Position numbers and translations under genes: made by a program
Notes under the pieces: model-generated
What the model was told of the DNA's origin: nothing
The model's input: only the letters and a program-made list of their open reading frames with translations
The model's database searches: none
Origin: JACKCP01 sp034007295
Lineage (GTDB): Bacteria; Desulfobacterota; Desulfobacteria; Desulfobacterales; JACKCP01
Assembly (NCBI GenBank): GCA_034007295.1
Contig: JAVERC010000008.1
Location: forward strand, 37,551 to 101,550
Direction: 5' to 3'
DNA: 64,000 nt
Part shown: in pieces, positions 24,912 to 34,289 of the stretch
Layout: each line of letters begins with the position of its first letter
Position numbering within the stretch: the stretch's first letter is position 1

Positions 24912-26707
24912 TATTTAACTTTTAAAGCCTTTGAAATTTTAACTGAAAGTTCATTAAGTAAAAATGGTTTATTTAAGAATCCGTTAATTGTGTTTTTTTT
25001 AATTTCATCTAAATTTTTATCCCTTGAAAAACCGGAAGAAATAAGGATTGGAACATATGGATCTATTTCTCTCAGCTTTGAAGCTGTTTCGTTTCCTCCC
25101 ATAACAGGCATAATCATATCTAGAATAATAATGTCAATTTTATCTTTGTTTTCTTTAAATGATTCAATGCCGACTTTTCCGTTTTCAGCTGTAATAACTT
25201 TATAGCCAAGGGTTTCCATCTGAAGCCGTCCTACTTTTCTTATTGTTTCCTCATCATCTATAAAAAGAATGGTACCGCTTCCTTTAATTGGACTTGAAAT
25301 TTTTTTTTGAGAAATATTTAATTTTTCTGAGACAGGAAGATAAATGTTAAAAACACTTCCTTTCCCTGGTTCCGAGTAAACTGTAATTGCTCCCCCATGT
25401 TCGCATACAGTGCCAAAAACTGCTGAAAGACCAAGTCCTGTTCCTTTACCCTGTTCTTTTGTGGTAAAAAAAGGTTCAAAAATATTGTTTATTATTTCCT
25501 TAGGAATCCCCTGGCCTGAATCCTCTACAGATATTGAGATGTATTTTCCACAATTAATATTAAAGTTTGACATTTCACAATAATTTTGGTCGAGATAAGT
25601 ATTTTTTAGTGTAAAAGTAAGGTTTCCGCCATCAGGCATGGCATGTTCTGCATTTATTCCCATATTTATAAAACAGCTTTGAAGAAGATAGTCGTCGCCT
25701 GAAATAATTGTATTTGATGCATTGTTTATGATTTCAATTGTTATAGATTTGTTAATTGTGTGTTTTAAAAGACTCACACTTTCTTTTAAAACTTCTGAAA
25801 TATCTATTTTTTTAGTTGATTTTTTAGCTTTTCTTGAAAAAGTCAAAAGCTGCTTTGTAAGATAACCTGCCTTATCAGCTGATTTTATTATTAAATCAGT
25901 ATATTCATCAATTATTTCAGGGGTGTCTTTTTTTAATTTTATCAGTTCTGCAGCTCCTCCAATGGCATTAAGCATATTATTGAAATCATGAGCAACTCCT
26001 CCTGCAAGCTGTCCTATTGCTTCCATTTTCTGGCTTTGATGAAGCTGTTCTGAAAGCTTTTCCTTTTCTTGTAATTCTATTTTTTTTTGAGTAATATCCC
26101 TTACTATTGCAACAACACAATCTTTTCCTGCAATATCTGCATATTTGAGTGAAACTTCTGAAAAAAAAGTAGTGCCGTCTTTTTTTTGGGAAAACCATTC
26201 AAACTGCTGGGGGATTTTTTTTGCTGCAAGTTTAATTTTTTCCAGTGCTTGAGGTTGTGATATTTCAATATCATTTCCGCTTAAACAACCAATTTTGATA
26301 GAAATCATTTCTTCCTTGAAGTCATAACCAAACATTTTAATTGCAGCATTATTTAAATCTATAATTTCACCAGTTTTTGCATCGTGTATAAAAATTGCCT
26401 CAGTTGGAGCATTGAAAATTTTTTTGTATTTTTCCTGGCTTTCATAAAGAGCCTGTTTTGAGGCTTTAACCTGGGCTACACTTTTTTTAGTTAAATAAAA
26501 AATTAATAAAGCAGAAATTGTTATGAAAAAAATTCCTTTAAAAGATTGGATTCTGGTTAGGATAACAGGATCATTTGAAATTATTGAAATTAGTGCATCA
26601 GATAATAATATCCATAATGCACTGATAATAATATAAATTAAAGCTATTTTAAAAGGTGTGATTTTTAAATTTAGGATAAGTTTAATTTTTTTCATGGAAC
26701 CTTTCAA
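24911..26707 (-). CDS. Hybrid PAS sensor histidine kinase with receiver domain
   Basis: 598 residues. Two N-terminal helices (KIALIYIIISALWILLSDAL; FKGIFFITISALLIFYL) anchor it in the inner membrane, with little periplasmic sequence. A PAS domain (about 95-205: ESQEKYKKIFNAPTEAIF) precedes the HisKA box with His240 (GGVAHDFNNML), a HATPase domain (SVEDSGQGIP, GTGLGLSAVFG) and a C-terminal receiver with Asp530 (IIILDMIMP). Signal unknown; the output protein is not adjacent. The stop codon TAG takes its final G from the abutting family A element. AAAGGTTCC upstream of the ATG supports the start. Confidence 0.93.
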   Translation of the reverse strand: MKGSMKKIKLILNLKITPFKIALIYIIISALWILLSDALISIISNDPVILTRIQSFKGIFFITISALLIFYLTKKSVAQVKASKQALYESQEKYKKIFNAPTEAIFIHDAKTGEIIDLNNAAIKMFGYDFKEEMISIKIGCLSGNDIEISQPQALEKIKLAAKKIPQQFEWFSQKKDGTTFFSEVSLKYADIAGKDCVVAIVRDITQKKIELQEKEKLSEQLHQSQKMEAIGQLAGGVAHDFNNMLNAIGGAAELIKLKKDTPEIIDEYTDLIIKSADKAGYLTKQLLTFSRKAKKSTKKIDISEVLKESVSLLKHTINKSITIEIINNASNTIISGDDYLLQSCFINMGINAEHAMPDGGNLTFTLKNTYLDQNYCEMSNFNINCGKYISISVEDSGQGIPKEIINNIFEPFFTTKEQGKGTGLGLSAVFGTVCEHGGAITVYSEPGKGSVFNIYLPVSEKLNISQKKISSPIKGSGTILFIDDEETIRKVGRLQMETLGYKVITAENGKVGIESFKENKDKIDIIILDMIMPVMGGNETASKLREIDPYVPILISSGFSRDKNLDEIKKNTINGFLNKPFLLNELSVKISKALKVK

Positions 26708-26817
26708 TTGATAAGCTGATTCTTTAGCAGAAATTTGATTTGTTTCGATTTAAAAAAAGTTAATTATTATGGTTATATTTATAACATTAAACTTATTTAG
26801 AGGAAAAATTATTTTTA

Positions 26818-26846
26818 TAAAATCAGCTTAAAAAAGCTGATTTTAA
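26818..26846 (-). terminator. Probable terminator of the polyamine operon
   Basis: AAAATCAGCTT / AAGCTGATTTT perfect 11-bp stem with a short A-rich loop. Read on the minus strand it follows speB by about 250 bp. Confidence 0.5.
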
Positions 26847-26850
26847 ATTT

Positions 26851-27085
26851 CAGTCGGACAAAAACTAGAATTTTGTTTTATTTACGGAATATGAAAAAAT
26901 AATATTTAGGGCACTAGCCTCAAGACTGGTTAATTCAAATAAAAGTATATGATTAATAACAATTTGATTTAAAACGAATAATTCAAGCTGAATATGTCGA
27001 TTAAGTAACAAATCATAACACTAGAGTATTTTGAGGGTTAAATTTTGAATGTTACGACAAAATCAGCAAATAATGCAGTTTTTGT
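26851..27085. repeat. Family A element, degenerate and split copy A9
   Basis: 26851-26910 (CAGTCGGACAAAAACTAGAA..) and 27020-27085 (GAGTATTTTGAGGGTTAAATTTTGAAT..) match the two halves of family A, with about 110 bp of unrelated sequence between. It lies in the 384-bp gap before speB's 3' end. Confidence 0.4.
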
Positions 27086-27091
27086 TTACAG

Positions 27092-27961
27092 TTAAATTAA
27101 TCCCATTATCTGATAAATAAGTCTTGCACATGTAAACTCAGGATGATGGATATTTCCAATTGGGGCAAGCTCAACAACATCAAATCCTGTTATTTTTCTT
27201 TCCTTTGAGATTTTTTCTATAATTTCAAGTGTTTCATACCACATCAGACCTCCAGGCTCAGGAGTTCCTGTTGAGGGCATAATGCTTGGATCAAGTCCGT
27301 CCACGTCAATTGTAAGATAAATTTCTTCTGGAAAATCATCAGGGAGTATTTTATCCGGGATTTTTTTATTAAGGTCCTTTGCATCAATATATCTGATGTT
27401 TTTTTCTTTTCTAAGTTCAACTTCATAGGGAGAAAGACTTCTTATTCCAAGCTGGAAAATATCAAGGCCAAAATCAAGGGCTCTTTTCATTACGCAGGCA
27501 TGGCTGAACTTGCTTCCTTCATAGGAATCCCTTAAATCAGCGTGGGCATCTATCTGAACTATTCCTGGTTTTCTGCCGTTTTTTATGAATGAATTAAATG
27601 CTCCAACCGAAACCGTATGTTCTCCACCAAGGATAACAGGAATTTTTGAAAGCATAAGAGTTTTGGTTATTGCACTATCCATAAGCTCCAAAAGGTTTTC
27701 AGGACTATCGGCAAATATGGGCTTATGAGTGTATATTCCTTTTTTCGAAGGATTTGAATTCCCATCATAAACTTCAAGCTTAGAAGATGCCTCTAAAATT
27801 TTAAGAGGTCCGTTTTTTGTTCCTCCGCCGTAAGATACGGTTTTTTCATATGGAACTGGAATTATGTGGAAAAGTGCATTTTCCGGTGAAACTTCGCCTA
27901 TTTCCTCTTCAAGAAAAAAAGGAAATTTTTTATTATGACAATCTTGATTTAAAGTCTTCAT
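27092..27961 (-). CDS. speB: Agmatinase (agmatine ureohydrolase)
   Basis: 289 residues of the arginase/agmatinase fold. Binuclear Mn ligands are visible in GGEHTVSVGAF, IDAHADLRDSY and LTIDVDGLDPSIMPSTGTPEPGG. It hydrolyses agmatine to putrescine and urea. I place the start at ATG 27961; a TTG six bases earlier is possible. It overlaps the upstream decarboxylase gene by 29 bp. Together with speA it forms the arginine route to putrescine, the substrate of the dehydrogenase at 29072. Confidence 0.93.
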   Translation of the reverse strand: MKTLNQDCHNKKFPFFLEEEIGEVSPENALFHIIPVPYEKTVSYGGGTKNGPLKILEASSKLEVYDGNSNPSKKGIYTHKPIFADSPENLLELMDSAITKTLMLSKIPVILGGEHTVSVGAFNSFIKNGRKPGIVQIDAHADLRDSYEGSKFSHACVMKRALDFGLDIFQLGIRSLSPYEVELRKEKNIRYIDAKDLNKKIPDKILPDDFPEEIYLTIDVDGLDPSIMPSTGTPEPGGLMWYETLEIIEKISKERKITGFDVVELAPIGNIHHPEFTCARLIYQIMGLI

Positions 27962-29078
27962 ATCCAAACTCTCTTATAAGCTCAATTTTATTTGTTTGCG
28001 GATCATAAATATTAATGTCTGGCAGATTTATTCCATTGAAAGTATTTGTTTTTACCATTGTATAGTGTGCCATGTCTGTAAATACAATTTTAGACCCTGG
28101 TTTTAGCTCACAGTCAAAACTGTATTCTCCAATTACATCTCCGGCAAGGCATGAAAGTCCTGCAAGTCTGTATGTATATTTTTTTTCGTGTGGGAAATCA
28201 GAATCAACTGCAAAAGGTCTGTAAGGCATTTCCATGACATCTGGCATATGGGCAGCAGCAGAAGTGTCTAAAACTGCAATTTTAATATCACTTCCTTTAA
28301 TTACATCTAAAACCGTTGAAACCATAAATCCGGTATTAAGAGCAACAGCCTCACCCGGTTCAAGATAGACTTCAAGGTCATGTCTTTTTTTAAAATCATT
28401 TATTGTTTTGCAAAGCAGTTCAACATCATAATCTTTTCTTGTAATATGATGTCCTCCGCCAAAGTTCATCCATTTCATTTTACCAAGATATTTTCCAAAT
28501 TTTTCCTCAAAGGCTCTTAATACAACAATAAAAGGATGAACATTCTGTTCGCACAGACAATGGAAATGAAGACCTTCAATATTTGAGAGATTGTTTTCAT
28601 CAAAATTTTCAAATCTTACTCCAAGCCTTGAACCTGGAGCAGAAGGATCATAAATTGGAATGGAACCAACAGATTCTTCAGGATTTATCCTTATTCCAAA
28701 TGAAAGACTTTTGTTTATTTCTCTTGCTTTATCTAAAAATTTGTCTTTTTGATAAAATGAGTTGAAAATTATGTGGTCACTGTATTTTGCAATTTTTAAA
28801 ATATCTGTGTCTGAAAATGCCGCAGCATAGGAATGAACCTCTCCCTTAAATTCTTCGCGGCCAAGTCTTGCTTCATTTGGAGAGCTTGCACAGGTTCCGT
28901 TTAAATATTTTGAAATTACAGGGGCAAGGGAAAACATTGCAAACCCTTTAAGTGCAAGAAGGATTTTTGCTCCTGTTTCTTTTTTTACCTTTTCAAGAAC
29001 TTTAAGGTTTTTTATTAAAAGGCCTTTGTCAACAACAAAGGCCGGAGTTTTTACTTTTTCCGGATCAAAATTCAGCAT
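27933..29078 (-). CDS. nspC: Carboxynorspermidine/carboxyspermidine decarboxylase
   Basis: 381 residues, PLP fold III decarboxylase. VKTPAFVVDKGLL opens the barrel; the PLP lysine lies in ILLALKGFAMF; LDTSAAAHMPDVMEMPYRP and AGLSCLAGDVIGEY are NspC-type blocks around the substrate and PLP sites. It removes CO2 from carboxyspermidine to give spermidine (or norspermidine from the C3 homologue). The ATG at 29078 overlaps the dehydrogenase stop (ATATGCTGA) and has GGAA upstream; an ATG at 29093 is an alternative. Part of a tight minus-strand operon. Confidence 0.93.
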   Translation of the reverse strand: MLNFDPEKVKTPAFVVDKGLLIKNLKVLEKVKKETGAKILLALKGFAMFSLAPVISKYLNGTCASSPNEARLGREEFKGEVHSYAAAFSDTDILKIAKYSDHIIFNSFYQKDKFLDKAREINKSLSFGIRINPEESVGSIPIYDPSAPGSRLGVRFENFDENNLSNIEGLHFHCLCEQNVHPFIVVLRAFEEKFGKYLGKMKWMNFGGGHHITRKDYDVELLCKTINDFKKRHDLEVYLEPGEAVALNTGFMVSTVLDVIKGSDIKIAVLDTSAAAHMPDVMEMPYRPFAVDSDFPHEKKYTYRLAGLSCLAGDVIGEYSFDCELKPGSKIVFTDMAHYTMVKTNTFNGINLPDINIYDPQTNKIELIREFGYEDFKSRLS

Positions 29079-30250
29079 ATGTCGTATTTCCATGGCAGTC
29101 CGTATTTGTTAAGATCTTCCATAAAAGGATCAGGGTCCATCTGTTCCATGTTAAATACGCCTTTTCCCATCCATTTTTTTTCAAGCATCATTTTTGCTCC
29201 TATCATTGCAGGAACACCTGTTGTATATGAAATGGCCTGGGACTCAACTTCTGCAAAACATTCTTCGTGATCGCATATATTGTAAATATAAACTGTTTTT
29301 TCCTTTCCGTCCTTTTTGCCTTTTACAAGACAGCCTATGCATGTTTTGCCTTTTGTTGTTTTTCCAAGGCTTCCGGGATCTGGAAGAACAGCCTTTAAAA
29401 ACTGCAATGGTACAATTTCAACTCCATTGTATTTGACTGGCTGTATGGAAGTCATTCCTACATTTTGCAAAACTTCAAGGTGTTTCAGGTAATTGTCCGA
29501 AAAAGTCATCCAGAATCTTGCTTCCCTGATTGAAGGAATATGTTTTACAAGAGATTCAAGCTCCTCGTGATACATTAGATATATTTTTTTATCTCCAATG
29601 TTTTCAGGAAAATTGTATACCCTAGATTCTGACAGGGGAGGTGTTTCAACCCAGTTTCCGTCCTTATAGTATTTTCCTTTTGCAGTCACTTCCCTGATAT
29701 TAATTTCAGGGTTGAAGTTTGTTGCAAAGGCCTGTCCGTGATCCCCTGCATTGCAGTCAATTATGTCAAGTGTTTCAATTTCATCCAGAAGATGTTTGTT
29801 TACATATGCAGTGAATACATTGGTAACTCCCGGATCAAACCCGCTTCCAAGAAGAGCCATGATTCCTTTTTCCTTAAATCTTTCCTGATATTCCCACTGC
29901 CATTTATAACAGAATTTGGCCTCATCCTTTGGTTCATAGTTTGCAGTATCAAGATAGTTTGTACCTGTTTCAAGGCAGGCGTCCATAATGGGAAGATCCT
30001 GATAGGGAAGTGCAACATTTATTACAAGTTCCGGGTTAAATGATCTTATAAGCTCTGCAACCTGCTTTGGATCGTCAGCATCAACCTGGGCAGTTTTGAT
30101 TGGAGTTTTTGTGTGTTTTGCAATTTCATCACATTTGGATTTTGTCCTGCTTGCAAGACAAATATCGGAAAAAACTTCAGGAAGCATTGCACATTTTCTT
30201 ACAACAACGTTTCCAACACCGCCAGCACCGATTATAAGAACTTTTGACAT
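29072..30250 (-). CDS. Carboxynorspermidine/carboxyspermidine dehydrogenase
   Basis: 392 residues, saccharopine-dehydrogenase family. The NAD(P) Rossmann motif is VLIIGAGGVGNVV (residues 4-16), and LINVALPYQD, TANYEPKDEA and GSGFDPGVTNVF are family blocks. It condenses putrescine (or diaminopropane) with aspartate semialdehyde and reduces the imine to the carboxy-polyamine, replacing the SAM-decarboxylase route. AAAGGAGGTCTC before the ATG is a strong ribosome site. The gap of 229 bp to speA contains a family A relic, so the operon may be split in two units. Confidence 0.93.
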   Translation of the reverse strand: MSKVLIIGAGGVGNVVVRKCAMLPEVFSDICLASRTKSKCDEIAKHTKTPIKTAQVDADDPKQVAELIRSFNPELVINVALPYQDLPIMDACLETGTNYLDTANYEPKDEAKFCYKWQWEYQERFKEKGIMALLGSGFDPGVTNVFTAYVNKHLLDEIETLDIIDCNAGDHGQAFATNFNPEINIREVTAKGKYYKDGNWVETPPLSESRVYNFPENIGDKKIYLMYHEELESLVKHIPSIREARFWMTFSDNYLKHLEVLQNVGMTSIQPVKYNGVEIVPLQFLKAVLPDPGSLGKTTKGKTCIGCLVKGKKDGKEKTVYIYNICDHEECFAEVESQAISYTTGVPAMIGAKMMLEKKWMGKGVFNMEQMDPDPFMEDLNKYGLPWKYDIC

Positions 30251-30318
30251 AAAAGAGACCTCCTTTTTTTACTAAATTGAGCAGTTTTTTTAATATAAAT
30301 GATTGTTTTTTTGAATTA

Positions 30319-30450
30319 GCAGTTGAACGGAAACTGTCTTTTTTCCACATTCCAGGGTCAGATTCAAAATTTAATTTTCAGAGTTCAAAAGCATTACTGA
30401 AGAATATTTTTTCCTGTACCGGCAATTATCCAGTTTTCGTTCAATTGCTG
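30319..30450. repeat. Family A element, same-ended copy A10
   Basis: GCAGTTGAACGGAAACTG at the left and CCAGTTTTCGTTCAATTGC at the right: both are the GTTGCTGAACG-type end. Centre GGTCAGATTCAAAATTTAAT is clear; the second half is diverged. It separates speA from the dehydrogenase gene. Confidence 0.6.
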
Positions 30451-30479
30451 TTTAAAAGATAAAACTCTCTCTTTAGATT

Positions 30480-32387
30480 TTAGTATTCGTAATATGTATA
30501 ACCCCTTAAGCCTCGTTCATAGGCTTTGACAATATTATATCTTTCCTTGACACTTATTTTTCCGTTTTTAACTGATTCTTCAGCACTTTCACGAAATCTT
30601 CCCAAAAGGCTTTTTGGATTGTAGCCAACTGATGAAAGAACGCTTTGAACAGAATCTCCTTCAATTTCCTTTGTAAAATCATAGGAACCGTCATCGTTTA
30701 CCATTATGCTGACAACATTTGTGTCGCCAAAAAGGTTGTGAAGATCACCAAGTGTTTCCTGGTATGCACCAACAAGAAAAACTCCAAGATAATAGGGCTC
30801 TGAAAAATCAAGTTCATGGAGAAGTATTGATCTTTTAATTCCGTGGATGTCTATGAATTTATCAATTTTACCGTCACAGTCGCATGTAATATCTGCAACA
30901 GTTGCATACCTTGTAGGCTCTTCATTTAGTTTTTGAAGAGGCATTATCGGGAAAAGATGGTCAATTGCCCATGAATCCGGAATTGACTGGAAAACTGAAA
31001 AATTTCCATAATAAATATCTGCAAGGGCAGAATCAATATCAAGAAGTTCCTTGGGTATGTGTTTAAGGTTTTTTGAATTTTTGGCAATATTTGCAATTAT
31101 GTGCCAGAAAATTGTTTCGCCAATTGCCCTTTCCCTTAAATTTATGTCTCCATGCTTGAATTTGACTCTTAGTTCATCTCTGTAATAAATTGCATCGTTA
31201 AAGCATTCCTGGATATTTTTCAGTGAAATTGAGTGTAAAACCTCAATAAGGTTGTCAATTACTTCTGGTTTGCTTTCATCGAGCTGATCAAGAAACGGCT
31301 GGGGATCAAATGTAGTTGTGTCAAGGATATTGAAAAGAAGAACTGAATAATATGCAACTGTTGCCCTTCCAGATTCAGTAATAATTATTGGATGTTCAAC
31401 TTCATTTCCATCCATAACGCTCATGACACTTTCAATGATATCCGCACAATATTCTTCCACAGAATAGTTTCTGCTGTTTGAAAAGTTTGTGTGGGAGCCG
31501 TCGTAATCAACAGCCAGTCCGCCTCCAAGGTCAAGATATTTCATGTTTGCACCTTCATCTACAAGCCCTGTATAAATTCTGCAGGCTTCCATTACAGAAT
31601 TTCTTATGTCCCTGATATTTGGAATCTGAGACCCCAGGTGATAATGCAGAAGCTGCATTGTATCGAGCATATCTTCTCTTTTTAAAATATCAATGGCATG
31701 GACAACCTGGCTGATGTTGAGTCCGAATATGCTTCTGTCTCCGCCTGATTCTGTCCAGTGGCCGCCAGCTCTTGAAGAAAGCTTTATTCTTATTCCAAGA
31801 AGAGGTTTTATTCCAAGTTCTTTTGAGCGTTTTATTACAATGTCAAGTTCGCCAGGCATTTCAACAACAATAAAGCATTTAAAGCCCATCTGCCTTGCAT
31901 AAAGTGCAAGATCAATAAATTCTTCATCTTTGTATCCATTGCAGATAAGACAGGCTTCCTTAGATTTCATATATGCAAGGGCTGCAATAAGCTCAGCCTT
32001 TGAACCTGCTTCAAGTCCGTGGTGGTTTTCTATGCCAAAGTTTGTTACTTCTTTTAATACCTGTTTCTGCTGGTTTACTTTAATTGGGTAAACTCCCCTG
32101 TAGCAGCCGTTATATCCAAGTTCTTCTATTGCTTTTTTAAAACTTTTATGGAGGTAGCCAAGCTGTGCATCAAGAATATTTTGTATTCTTAAAAGAACAG
32201 GCATATCAAAGCCCCTCTGGATTATTCCCTGGATTACTTCGGGAATGCTTACTGAAATGCTTTTGTCGTCAAGCGGGGTTATTACAACTTCTCCCTTTGC
32301 ATTTATACCAAAGTATTTGGAACCCCAATTGTCTATGCCGTAAAGATCAGCAGACTTTTCTGTTGTCCATCTTTCTAGTGTGTTCAA
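30480..32387 (-). CDS. speA: Biosynthetic arginine decarboxylase
   Basis: 635 residues, the usual SpeA length. The PLP lysine is Lys103 in GVYPIKVNQQKQV. The conserved GLEAGSKAELIAAL, LHYHLGSQIPNIRDI and YLDLGGGLAVDYDGS blocks line the PLP barrel. It converts arginine to agmatine, the first step of this polyamine pathway. In E. coli-type enzymes the protein is a Mg- and PLP-dependent tetramer. It is transcribed first in the pathway order speA-dehydrogenase-nspC-speB. No arginine or polyamine riboswitch-like structure was seen in the 115-bp leader. Confidence 0.97.
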   Translation of the reverse strand: MNTLERWTTEKSADLYGIDNWGSKYFGINAKGEVVITPLDDKSISVSIPEVIQGIIQRGFDMPVLLRIQNILDAQLGYLHKSFKKAIEELGYNGCYRGVYPIKVNQQKQVLKEVTNFGIENHHGLEAGSKAELIAALAYMKSKEACLICNGYKDEEFIDLALYARQMGFKCFIVVEMPGELDIVIKRSKELGIKPLLGIRIKLSSRAGGHWTESGGDRSIFGLNISQVVHAIDILKREDMLDTMQLLHYHLGSQIPNIRDIRNSVMEACRIYTGLVDEGANMKYLDLGGGLAVDYDGSHTNFSNSRNYSVEEYCADIIESVMSVMDGNEVEHPIIITESGRATVAYYSVLLFNILDTTTFDPQPFLDQLDESKPEVIDNLIEVLHSISLKNIQECFNDAIYYRDELRVKFKHGDINLRERAIGETIFWHIIANIAKNSKNLKHIPKELLDIDSALADIYYGNFSVFQSIPDSWAIDHLFPIMPLQKLNEEPTRYATVADITCDCDGKIDKFIDIHGIKRSILLHELDFSEPYYLGVFLVGAYQETLGDLHNLFGDTNVVSIMVNDDGSYDFTKEIEGDSVQSVLSSVGYNPKSLLGRFRESAEESVKNGKISVKERYNIVKAYERGLRGYTYYEY

Positions 32388-32502
32388 TTTTTTTCCCCTC
32401 CGGCATTAACCAGGTTTAAATTAAATATAAACATAAAAATTATGAGTTTATATTTAAGCCTGTATTGGCAAATTATAAGTAAAGTGTCAAAAAAATTAAT
32501 GA

Positions 32503-33375
32503 TTATTTATGAAATAAATTTTTAATAAAATTTATTATAAAATTTTTTGAGCTTAAAAATAAAACAGAAAAGTAAAAAATTCCGGCTGTCATAATTATTG
32601 CAGGCCCTCCTGGAAGGTCATATTTAAAACTTATTCCTATCCCGGAAAGGACAAAGAATATTGAAAGGATTACGCTTAATATGCTCATTGAAAAGAAGTT
32701 TCTTGAAAGTCTTGATGCAGAGGCTGGCCCAAGTGTCAGCATTGCAATTATCATTATTATTCCTACTATTCTTATCATAAGTACAATTGTAAGTGCTGTC
32801 ATTATAAGAAGCATTAGTTTGTAAATATCTGTTCTAACGCCTCTAATTTCAAGAAATTCTTCGTCAAATGATGTTGCAATGAGTTTATTTTGAAATAAAA
32901 ATGCAGTTAAGCAGATAAAAAATGAAAAAATGGCTATAATTATTACATCTGTTTTTGTAACCATTAAAATATTGCCGAAAAGATATGACATGGGATCAAT
33001 GTATCCAGGAGTGATTGAAATGAAAATAATTCCTCCAGCCATTCCAACAGCCCAAACTGCACCAAGAAGAGAATCAAGTCTTTCCTTTGAATATTTTTCC
33101 GCAAACCAGATTAACAATGCAGCAAATATAGATGCAGCAACTGCACCTGAATAAGGGGTAAGCCATGAAAGGTTGTATTTAGCCGATGCAAAAAGAGCAA
33201 ATCCTATTCCACCAAGTATTGAATGTGAAATTGCACCTGCAATATAGCTTATTCTTCTAACAACAATATAGCTTCCTGTTATACCAAAGGCAAACGAAGA
33301 GAATATACCTGCAAGAAGGGAGTATTTTAAAAAAACAAGATTTGAATTAACAAAAATTTCTGCGAAGAGATTCAT
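32503..33375 (-). CDS. Metal ABC transporter permease (ZnuB/MntB family)
   Basis: 290 residues with about eight transmembrane helices of the ABC-3 family (SFAFGITGSYIVVRRISYIAGAISHSILGGIG; ALLIMTALTIVLMIRIVGIIMIIAMLTLGPASASRL). These carry Zn or Mn inward with a periplasmic binding protein. I choose the ATG at 33375: it overlaps the ATPase stop as ATGA and has AAAGGAC 8 nt upstream, whereas the ORF could be extended to 33399 without a ribosome site. No binding-protein gene is in the window. Substrate metal uncertain. Confidence 0.9.
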   Translation of the reverse strand: MNLFAEIFVNSNLVFLKYSLLAGIFSSFAFGITGSYIVVRRISYIAGAISHSILGGIGFALFASAKYNLSWLTPYSGAVAASIFAALLIWFAEKYSKERLDSLLGAVWAVGMAGGIIFISITPGYIDPMSYLFGNILMVTKTDVIIIAIFSFFICLTAFLFQNKLIATSFDEEFLEIRGVRTDIYKLMLLIMTALTIVLMIRIVGIIMIIAMLTLGPASASRLSRNFFSMSILSVILSIFFVLSGIGISFKYDLPGGPAIIMTAGIFYFSVLFLSSKNFIINFIKNLFHK

Positions 33376-34151
33376 TTTATATGTCCTTTGCCTGAACATC
33401 TGTGGTCATGCCTTACCATCTGCATTGAGCAGTTGTATATTTCCTGGATTATTTCCCCTGAAAGTATATTTGTAGGGTGGATTACAAGTGTTTTATTTAC
33501 GCAGAATACTGTACTTACAATTTCAGATACAAAACCCATATCATGTGAAACCATTATAATTGTCTTATTATTCTTTTCATTAAGTTCCTTTAAAAGTGAA
33601 ATAAAATTATCTTCTGTTTCAGAGTCTACATTTGAGGTAGGTTCATCAAGAATTAAAATATCAGGATCTGAAATAAGTGCCCTTGCAATAAGGACTCTTT
33701 GCTTCTGACCTCCTGAAAGTGCATAAAATGGTTTTTTGATAAATTTATCCATTTTAACTCTTTTAAGAGCATCTTCGCATTTTTGTTTGTCATCTTTTGA
33801 GTACCAGCCAAAAAATGAGCCAGGCCCTTTTTTCCCAAGAAGACCCATTAAAACAACATCTTTAACAGATATTGGAAATGAATTGTCATAATGTACACTT
33901 TGGGGCATATATCCGAGTTTTGAACCGTTTTCTTTTGGATTGGATCCAAAAATTTCAATTTTGCCTTTGTCTGGTTTTAAGATTCCTGCAATAAGTTTTA
34001 TTAAGGTAGTTTTTCCGCCTCCGTTTGGCCCGACTATACAGACAATTTCATTTTTAAAAATTTCAAAGTCAATGTTTTTAAGTACAGGCGAAGAGTTTGT
34101 GAAATATGAAAAATGTACATCTTTAAATTTAATTATTGGTTCTTTATCCAT
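33372..34151 (-). CDS. Metal ABC transporter ATPase (ZnuC/MntA family)
   Basis: 259 residues. Walker A GPNGGGKTTL, Q-loop GYMPQ, signature LSGGQKQR, Walker B LILDEPTSNVD and the switch His in VSHDMGF are all present. The C-terminus MQMVRHDHRCSGKGHIK is His/Cys-rich, which may sense or bind the metal, as in several ZnuC proteins (inference). It is the first gene of a two-gene operon with the permease. A stretch of AT-rich DNA and the family A short form A11 lie upstream. Confidence 0.92.
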   Translation of the reverse strand: MDKEPIIKFKDVHFSYFTNSSPVLKNIDFEIFKNEIVCIVGPNGGGKTTLIKLIAGILKPDKGKIEIFGSNPKENGSKLGYMPQSVHYDNSFPISVKDVVLMGLLGKKGPGSFFGWYSKDDKQKCEDALKRVKMDKFIKKPFYALSGGQKQRVLIARALISDPDILILDEPTSNVDSETEDNFISLLKELNEKNNKTIIMVSHDMGFVSEIVSTVFCVNKTLVIHPTNILSGEIIQEIYNCSMQMVRHDHRCSGKGHIK

Positions 34152-34249
34152 TATTTACCTTTTATTTTTTTAAAACTGGTTTATATATCATAAATTAAAA
34201 AATTAATAAATAAATAAATAAACTACCATAGGTATTTTTGAAATAATCA

Positions 34250-34286
34250 GTGATTGGCCGAAAAAGGGATTTTTTTGTTCAGCAAC
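34250..34286 (+). repeat. Family A short form A11 (37 bp)
   Basis: GTGATTGGCCGAAAAAGGG..TTTTTTTGTTCAGCAAC: two exact ends, interior absent. It ends three bases before the cyclase gene's stop codon. Confidence 0.75.
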
Positions 34287-34289
34287 TAA

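Noticed and set aside
32503..34151. A complete zinc-uptake operon
   Set aside because: The binding-protein gene is absent and the metal cannot be read from the permease, so only the two subunits are claimed.
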